Below, one piece after another: positions 6,001 to 8,823 of a stretch of 8,823 bases of DNA. Position numbers and translations under genes: made by a program. Below the pieces are notes generated by a model that was given only the letters and a program-made list of their open reading frames with translations, had not been told where the DNA came from and did no database searches. Each line of letters opens with the position of its first letter. The stretch's first letter is position 1. This DNA is from Candidatus Omnitrophota bacterium (GTDB lineage: Bacteria; Omnitrophota; Omnitrophia; Omnitrophales; JACROU01): positions 1 through 8,823 of the forward strand of contig JACQQR010000213.1 in assembly GCA_016206875.1 (NCBI GenBank). The letters run 5' to 3'.

Positions 6001-8654
6001 AGTCCAGAATTCTTAAGCCATTGCCCGCCTCGATCCAAATTATTAAAAAACCGGCCTATTAACGGGATGCCAGAAAGCACGCTGGAAAACACAGGATTGA
6101 TAATGGCAAATTGAGGAGCAATAGCCGCCTGTTCCACCACAGTTTGGAAAATCCCTCTTTCGCCAAGAGGAGAAATATATTGATTCCAAACATCCCCAAA
6201 AGCATTTTGAGCATTCGCACCCGTAACTCCCAACGCCTCTCCAACATTTCCCAACTGCCGCACAAACGAACCCATAGTGACAGAAAATTTAATTTGATCT
6301 ACTGCGCTTGCAGCTAGTTGACTGGATAATGTTCGAGTAGCACTGCCAAGTCCCGCGCCTAACGTTTCTGCTCCTCTGAAAGCCATTACCGCAGCTGCTA
6401 AGGGATTATTCACCGTCACCGTCCGATCAATATTTTGTCCCCATTTCTTTATCGAGCTCTCAAAAGCTGTTAGAACTCCTCTTTTAATTGCCGCTGTAAA
6501 AATTGAGCCGGCAATCAGCGCAATATCAACTGCAGTGCCCAATGTAAAAGTCGCGTTGGTAAATGGGATAGAAAATTCAATCCCATCCAGCAATGCTTGA
6601 CTTGCATTCACTACTTTCATGAAAGGAGATTGGTCCCGTAGATCAAAATCTCCGGAAACACGAGCCCCCTCAAATCCCGACAACCAACCCGAGCCGGAGG
6701 TTGCCTTTCCATTTTGATCATACCGAACAAGATGAATATCCGCCGTGATCGGATCATTGACAATTAAAGCAACGCGTCTGCCTTTTACGGTATCAATAAC
6801 TTCTAGCGCGTCTAGTCCGTCCGAATCCTGGTGACGCACAACTTTATATCCAGGTTTACTTGTATCAATACCAGCTTCTGTACGAAGTATTAAATTCTGA
6901 TAACCAGTTGGAGTTCCTTCTCCGCTCGATCCGGTCTTCACGCCATATCGAAATAGACTATCGGCTACGCCTCCGATGTGACTACCAAAATTTCCCAATA
7001 AGTTTCCTAATACCCGGCTCACTTGAAATTGATAAAGGCCATAACCTCCAGGGTTATTGGCATTCGCGAACCAACCGAGAGAAATATCTTTGTCGAATCC
7101 TGTTATGGTTCCATTCTCGTCATATTTAAAATTTCGTTGTTTCTGGAATGAATCGGAAATTAAACCAGGGGTTGTTATTTCAATTGATTGTAATTCACCC
7201 CTATCATCATAGTTATATTTCTGTTCCGCCGATGTATCCCATTTATTCGTAATATTGACTCCGTTAAAAACGTCCGCTATTCCTTCCCAAATACTAGTGC
7301 CCGTATCCACATCAAAAGAAACTGATCGTTTACTCTCTTTATCACTAATAATTCCAACAGGATTATTGCTGTAAATATTCTTTGTAGGTTCAACTGAAAC
7401 ACGAAAATTTGTAATCTCCCCGGCTCTGGGACCTAATCCTGACCATTCCCACAACGCTGCCCCGGTTGCATCCCATGTTGCGGCGATTCCATTGCCTATT
7501 GATTGGAGTATGGATCCATACCAAGTCGTAGCGGTGTTATTTCCACTAATATCTTGTCCTGTTACCGGATCTATTTTGGGAGCAGAATCACCGGCTCTTT
7601 GAATGCCATTTACTATCAAAGTCTCGCCATTTGTAAGGACAAAAGCGTATTGCATATCTTTACCCGTATCAGGATTTCTGGAAATATTCATGGATGTGAT
7701 GGCATCTAAACCAAAACCTAGCTTGTTGTTTAGATCCGCATCCAGTTCATCCGCCTGAATACCACTGAGTGCCAACTGCGCGCGCAACTTGCCCATCGTA
7801 CTGACATCTCTGCTTTCCATTATTGTGACCATACTGCCATCTACATTCATAGAGAGCACTGTGTCGAATTCAAAGCCTTGGGTTTGAAAATTTGGAGTTT
7901 GGGTATCATGACTTAGTAACATAAAAACTGTCCCATTCTGAAGAAATTGCTCGCCTTTCTCAGTGATTCCCTGAGGAAATACCCGCACTATTTTCTCATT
8001 ATTTTTACCTCGCATTTTCCCAACTAAATAAAAATAATCGGATTTGATTTTGTATTGATCCGTTGGATCTTTTCCGTAAACTTGGCCTTCGTCGATTGCC
8101 TCTCCAAAAGCACCATCCCCGAGAATATGGAGATTGCCCTGTTCATCCGCAATAATCCCTAAATAGAGTTGATTCACTCCTGTTTGTTGGCCAATCCGAA
8201 ATTGTTCCTCCTGAGAGAGCTCAGTTTTTGCAACAAAGCGTCGATTCTCATTATTTTTTGAAACTAATTCATTTTTTGGAATTGCATTACCAAAATCATC
8301 TACCGCTGTAAGACTTTCCACTTTCTCCCCATGAGCATTCGTTTCTTCTACTTTCCGTACCCACATTCCACCGCCCGGATTATAGATTTGTCCATCTTCT
8401 GTCACCCGTTGCATTTTTGTTTCCGAGGCTGCCGGTACAATCACATTGCCCAGTTCATCTTTGACTTCAGCGTACGTTCTTTTTGCTCCGTCTGCGTTTT
8501 CGGTGAATTTTTGGAATATATCTTGTCCGTTAATTGTTATGATGCGATTTCGTTCGGTGTGTAGGATTGCTGTTCCACTTGGATTATCGGGATCGGCGTT
8601 TCGCACCACTGTATATCCTCCCTCAACATCCGAACCTCCGTTAAAATCGTTCAT
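1..8654 (-). CDS. Giant cysteine-free multidomain protein (RHS-like/HEAT-like/beta-repeat/coiled-coil), partial
   Basis: One minus-strand frame runs without a stop from 8756 to base 1. From the first in-frame ATG (8654..8652) this gives 2,884 codons, with the 3' end outside the window. No family is recognised over the full length. The order of regions is: Gly/Asp-rich beta-type with YD motifs (1-702), hydrophobic stretches (703-942), Ala-rich helices (943-1314), HEAT-like repeats (1315-1672), hinge (1673-1785), beta-repeats with Asp-Gly turns (1786-2356), and Ala/Glu-rich coiled-coil repeats (2357 onward). I find no cysteine and no catalytic motif. The ATG is a weak start: no Shine-Dalgarno precedes it, no signal peptide follows (MNDFNGGSDVEGGY), and the 34 codons upstream look coding. 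The real N-terminus is therefore probably further upstream. Size, modular repeats and lack of Cys fit a giant extracellular adhesive or structural protein, which is inference. The open frame is near certain; the function is not. Confidence 0.93.
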   Translation of the reverse strand, partial: MNDFNGGSDVEGGYTVVRNADPDNPSGTAILHTERNRIITINGQDIFQKFTENADGAKRTYAEVKDELGNVIVPAASETKMQRVTEDGQIYNPGGGMWVRKVEETNAHGEKVESLTAVDDFGNAIPKNELVSKNNENRRFVAKTELSQEEQFRIGQQTGVNQLYLGIIADEQGNLHILGDGAFGEAIDEGQVYGKDPTDQYKIKSDYFYLVGKMRGKNNEKIVRVFPQGITEKGEQFLQNGTVFMLLSHDTQTPNFQTQGFEFDTVLSMNVDGSMVTIMESRDVSTMGKLRAQLALSGIQADELDADLNNKLGFGLDAITSMNISRNPDTGKDMQYAFVLTNGETLIVNGIQRAGDSAPKIDPVTGQDISGNNTATTWYGSILQSIGNGIAATWDATGAALWEWSGLGPRAGEITNFRVSVEPTKNIYSNNPVGIISDKESKRSVSFDVDTGTSIWEGIADVFNGVNITNKWDTSAEQKYNYDDRGELQSIEITTPGLISDSFQKQRNFKYDENGTITGFDKDISLGWFANANNPGGYGLYQFQVSRVLGNLLGNFGSHIGGVADSLFRYGVKTGSSGEGTPTGYQNLILRTEAGIDTSKPGYKVVRHQDSDGLDALEVIDTVKGRRVALIVNDPITADIHLVRYDQNGKATSGSGWLSGFEGARVSGDFDLRDQSPFMKVVNASQALLDGIEFSIPFTNATFTLGTAVDIALIAGSIFTAAIKRGVLTAFESSIKKWGQNIDRTVTVNNPLAAAVMAFRGAETLGAGLGSATRTLSSQLAASAVDQIKFSVTMGSFVRQLGNVGEALGVTGANAQNAFGDVWNQYISPLGERGIFQTVVEQAAIAPQFAIINPVFSSVLSGIPLIGRFFNNLDRGGQWLKNSGLAGKMAAKFGPTSTTSNLAIKVGSFLGQQTAGILDEAFIEEMAGNLFTNPVYAVGRILGLNITREDAAEFADMYIAEAISAGGEGGHPATGPPTDADNFRRDLTQHIANLDALRGRTDVQVPSLPGGVAFSPTVMQANRTLNIPIIEAVRRDGLAGLQPVLSPEDMTTLEALGLFHPEVASAAVAQIISFSDAGHARVGSDNAGALMRASVVAATLNQARQNSGAGIDLSGFGTDIAGLQLLGAVRQVQARGGSNLPEFTPQDVLLFSAPSSSSPQGTLALMTQLSQVRRAAAARGVNPDTAGLNFQGLVELHANGFNTVDAIVGGGILEAHRLAVHQAASLRAASSAPGLAASAVDLSGLTIPATARLMREFGVEREGISAVVQALHRVGTGLTTAGVATPISLPEFLEGRLSPAVAAQALSIVAGIPDLTGSETVRALTVRSFSRTGAVAAVPEASRPQVIAHLLSGAQTGSEAVRVEALAALTENISALNENERTETLNLVNSMIRTGSSRMVPVAAVVLERVGSGLDSQEALAAFNALMQSAERSDAGIRDIAYTIAMNLTARMSAEAQSGAISRVMGIAVDPSISSALRTQVIVVLNRLLENASSEVKATVISTFRTLARDTNSPQEQNAAITILAGQLPSLDPAIQLELIGEWKAFASLPGTPLPSRLAAMQALAQNMSIIAQTEGESAVLSATLLVSSLGGIITSIESYTDEALREEALRATREFIPHISVILGTLPDVAGRAQLINSLALFALSTDGSVHPRVRVELAAGLLAQVDEAIANGSAVDIAEHWAEMREDIQAAHDTLEASLASAAPLTAEEEAEMSRQMIADFIDEARLSLTQTALNPSSLLGQTSGGTGEIAPDPSIPQEITLADQTRVRTRALESDLHRVTAWERYPTDGGLPSTILETSLGFAALVVEGADVVSAQKETDADGNVVVIVVLSDGSHVRIFESANYEVISEHIKLDGTSTITLYGAGGEALYTAPGEVAGFTSDGKGNRVIRLVDGSSVEVSKSGGLTIAAVRPAAGESLASLKVMSRAGVVLSEIPGPIQSVTSSQDASGQNVLVIISVDGKITRMTEDITRTMIVISEHPPAGLDGARTTVHSMSGAVIAEMDSATSSVLPASRVLTRQNMIALEAEDGRVLYVTAMNNESGWRMVSLPGEAGAEDTHRIVGASGETIAEFSGDVFHAVPMPTQDSEGYAAGRPGMETVEIVFLSGDVLRVSQTASGARIEERVTSGQANTRVFNSHGAVAMDIVGGVDSAVTETDASGVEITRITSGNTEYILARVSSDLEMFQAHSTNSTSDHDLVIVYDSEGNSITPEPFTASPESARITYDGAISLMLTDGSAIRIEGSQAGPRIARTLSGGMRVVSARAQAGAATDVTDVYGTRQVGILGEAVSVEQDETVAGELGVMIGLDSGTTVRVISHLDRGASTFTITHADGTVVVRYVNSLGEELPALPPTQAELVAAAERDRLIGEHEAAGQEAQEALAQAQAADSLEELEAAQVLMTVAVDAGRVTLATLRAMPGVVDTEVFGSREAIQLAMEEALSEIERIITQVEALEAELEAQPNLQALAQAEEAMEGLATVRGIAQGELDKLNASVDQLRVALETAQGEQALLLAASVSTMLVLINPQIAKLKAFLAEMDKVEEAYQAYVNSHQAPAGVEEEMGGIATSADAQALAARMLEGALSAAAALASLQGAGSAGAGLVRAIGTEQARLAELLVATNEAQGHAVSAETAAAQIENLEAQASQQDTREEMEEVRDAAATQATAARTAASELAGILELSGAPVVTTAQASADQLEETVEEIDDLIAEQEDFKDSHRSLEDIDAEVQALGTRQAAEIFAGLLTQEIDEARTAAGAFTGDLAAGLRTAANAEIAAMEAMLEKVTQLIAQAEAHKAAQDAVDAVRPLVSENATAQELASPRQIVAAQVAAGETALEIMQALSAAPVVAQTRAAQTEMEALLAEIDRKIAAHVAAAAAERDRLI
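1543..1571. repeat. 29-bp perfect direct repeat, right copy
   Basis: Identical to bases 1-29 and exactly 1,542 bp (514 codons) away, so it is in the same frame. It encodes the same AAAERDRLIG, which opens the coiled-coil region and is followed by EHEAAGQEAQEAL. Identity includes synonymous positions, although the neighbouring repeats have diverged strongly even at protein level. That points to a recent duplication or gene conversion, or to an assembly junction. Confidence 0.9.
1587..3299 (-). other. Beta-repeat domain with recurring Asp-Gly turns (residues 1786-2356)
   Basis: The chain becomes almost purely Val/Ile/Thr/Ser/Asp/Gly with alternating hydrophobic strands. A strand-turn-strand motif, hydrophobic-x-D-G-x-x-hydrophobic-R/E-hydrophobic, recurs: LSDGSHVRIFES (Asp 1836), LVDGSSVEVSKS (1897), SVDGKITRMTED (1963), AEDGRVLYVTAM (2032), LSGDVLRVSQTA (Asp 2111), LTDGSAIRIEGS (2238), LDSGTTVRVISH (Asp 2311) and HADGTVVVRYVN (2335). 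Early spacing is 61, 66, 69 and 79 residues and then becomes irregular. This looks like a tandem beta-sandwich, beta-propeller or beta-solenoid array as found in large adhesins. Which fold applies cannot be decided by eye. There is no WD or Kelch signature, and the D-x-D-x-D calcium pattern of RTX or cadherin repeats is not evident. Confidence 0.6.
3300..3638 (-). other. Hinge between helical and beta halves (residues 1673-1785)
   Basis: Charged helices (AEHWAEMREDIQAAHDTLEA; LTAEEEAEMSRQMIADFIDE) end in a flexible Gly/Ser/Pro/Asn stretch (NPSSLLGQTSGGTGEIAPD). This is followed by a basic segment (LADQTRVRTRALESDLHRV) that leads into the first beta-strands. Its composition is that of a linker between structural blocks. 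No domain is recognised. Confidence 0.45.
3639..4712 (-). other. HEAT/Armadillo-like helical repeat region (residues 1315-1672)
   Basis: Helix pairs recur with the HEAT-like pattern x-V/L-R-x-x-A/V-x-x-x-L. Examples are EAVRVEALAALTENI (Arg 1362), GIRDIAYTIAMNLTARM (Arg 1438), SALRTQVIVVLNRLLENA (Arg 1478), EALREEALRATREFIPHI (Arg 1606) and HPRVRVELAAGLLAQV (Arg 1656). The first interval is 76 residues, about two 38-residue repeats, and the next is 40; both fit HEAT spacing. Later intervals are irregular, with LPSLDP-type loops. Such repeats form curved solenoids that bind other proteins. Here they probably act as a rigid arm or scaffold within the giant chain, which is inference. The pattern is clear by eye, but the exact repeat count is not. 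Confidence 0.6.
4713..5828 (-). other. Ala-rich helical region with a diverged internal duplication (residues 943-1314)
   Basis: The sequence is mostly Ala/Leu/Val/Gln helices separated by short Gly/Ser/Pro loops. Paired motifs hint at an old duplication. IDLSGFG (Asp codon 5321..5319) is matched by VDLSGLT (Asp codon 4934..4932), 129 residues on. LPEFTPQDVL (Pro codon 5234..5232) is matched by LPEFLEGRLS (Pro codon 4787..4785), 149 residues on. The unequal spacing means the copies have diverged by insertions. A Ser/Pro-rich break (SAPSSSSPQG) separates blocks of helices. The region runs without a clear boundary into the HEAT-like repeats that follow, so it may be a more diverged part of the same solenoid. 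No catalytic residues are evident. Confidence 0.45.
5829..6548 (-). other. Hydrophobic middle region with two membrane-like stretches (residues 703-942)
   Basis: Residues 703-723 form an Ala/Ile/Leu-rich stretch (TLGTAVDIALIAGSIFTAA) bordered by Lys-Arg. Residues 843-870 form a second one (from AAIAPQFAIINPVF to LSGIPLIGRFF). The first has a single Asp in its centre and the second contains prolines, so either could be a membrane segment, a buried amphipathic helix or a loop. Between and after them the chain is helical and Ala/Gly-rich. It includes an acidic patch, ILDEAFIEEMAGNLF, followed by NITREDAAEFADMYIAEAI. I do not recognise this as a known domain. The region sits at the point where base composition changes from AT-rich to GC-richer. 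If the hydrophobic stretches do cross a membrane, they would split the protein into two long halves. Confidence 0.4.
6549..8654 (-). other. N-terminal Gly/Asn/Asp-rich beta-type region with YD/RHS-like motifs (residues 1-702)
   Basis: This part of the protein is rich in Gly, Asn, Asp, Thr and alternating hydrophobic residues, which suggests beta-structure. Three motifs resemble the YD repeat of RHS/teneurin-type proteins (Y-D-x-x-G-x-hydrophobic): YNYDDRGELQSI (residues 480-491), FKYDENGTITGF (around 510-520), and VRYDQNGKATSG (around 643-654). The first two have their Tyr-Asp pairs 29 residues apart, close to a YD-repeat step. A separate motif is duplicated: GYTVVRNADPD near residue 14 and GYKVVRHQDSD near residue 603. 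It is followed each time by a comparable basic-then-hydrophobic strand (RNRIITING, KGRRVALIV). I see no RHS core signature and no toxin domain. The DNA is AT-rich compared with the rest of the gene. The YD assignment is tentative because only a few motifs are present. Confidence 0.5.
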
Positions 8655-8823
8655 GAGTAGCGATTCTGATTCCAGGACTTGGCCGTCAGAATCTATTGTC
8701 TCTATTTCTACAACCCGGGTGTTATAATTTCCTCCGTAATAGTTGAATGTTGATTTCTAATCAACTTTGATGTCATCCCCATTTTCATTTTTTTAAGTTA
8801 CTCCAAACCTTGTCTCTTCCATC
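8655..8823 (-). other. Coding-like upstream stretch of the giant gene interrupted by in-frame TAA and TAG
   Basis: In the frame of the giant gene, translation from the right edge reads MEETRFGVT, TAA (8795..8793), KNENGDDIKVD, TAG (8759..8757), then KSTFNYYGGNYNTRVVEIE into the main frame. The segments on both sides of the TAG have the same Asn/Asp/Lys/Tyr-rich style as the protein that follows. A run of seven A (minus strand, 8794..8788) lies just after the TAA. Removing one A would join the upstream open segment of another frame (DGRDKVWSNLK) to NENGDDIKVD, bypassing the TAA but not the TAG. Another frame holds a 26-codon ORF starting at 8788 (MKMGMTSKL...), with no hydrophobic signal and no recognisable product. 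The stretch could be a degraded 5' end, a sequence error near a contig end, or true leader sequence. Confidence 0.5.

Noticed and set aside
8728..8735. Strong Shine-Dalgarno-like GGAGGAAA on the minus strand
   Set aside because: No in-frame ATG, GTG or TTG follows at a suitable distance. The bases are explained as Gly-Gly-Asn codons of the coding-like stretch.
8708..8788. Small minus-strand ORF of 26 codons (MKMGMTSKL...)
   Set aside because: It is very short, with no recognisable product and no hydrophobic signal. The giant gene's frame across the same bases looks more coding-like.
8757..8795. TAA and TAG as reassigned sense codons
   Set aside because: The rest of the frame, about 2,918 codons, contains no TAA, TAG or TGA, which would be unlikely if any of these were sense codons. 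The standard code fits.

Overview
The window is essentially one gene. A single reading frame on the minus strand (codons whose lowest plus coordinate is a multiple of 3) is open from 8756 down to the left edge. That is about 2,918 codons with no stop, no intergenic gap and no second gene. Its C-terminus lies beyond base 1, and its true N-terminus is either beyond or obscured at the right edge. The first in-frame ATG is at 8654..8652, and residue numbers here count from it. I find no RNA gene, insertion sequence, CRISPR array, promoter or terminator.

The deduced protein is a giant mosaic, read from N-terminus (right) to C-terminus (left). Residues 1-702 are a Gly/Asn/Asp-rich, beta-type region with a few YD/RHS-like motifs. 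Residues 703-942 carry two hydrophobic stretches. Residues 943-1314 are Ala-rich and helical. Residues 1315-1672 look like HEAT/Armadillo-type repeats. Residues 1673-1785 form a hinge. Residues 1786-2356 are a long beta-repeat domain with recurring Asp-Gly turns. Residues 2357-2884 onward are an Ala/Glu-rich, probably coiled-coil region built from diverged tandem repeats of up to about 165 residues. I see no cysteine codon in the whole frame, and no enzyme active site.

Base composition changes inside the gene. The N-terminal third is AT-rich (18 of 60 bases G+C at 7321-7380), while the C-terminal two thirds are GC-richer (43 of 60 at 2881-2940). This suggests assembly from pieces of different origin.

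The source is most likely an uncultured bacterium using the standard code. Giant genes of this mixed RHS/HEAT/beta-repeat/coiled-coil style are known from Omnitrophota and other PVC-related candidate lineages. That placement is an inference from style, not from a marker gene. The likely role, also inferred, is a very large surface or secreted structural/adhesive protein.

Two places deserve attention. At the right edge, coding-like sequence is interrupted by TAA and TAG in the gene's own frame. At the left edge, the window starts exactly on a 29-base perfect copy of a sequence found in frame 514 codons earlier in the gene.
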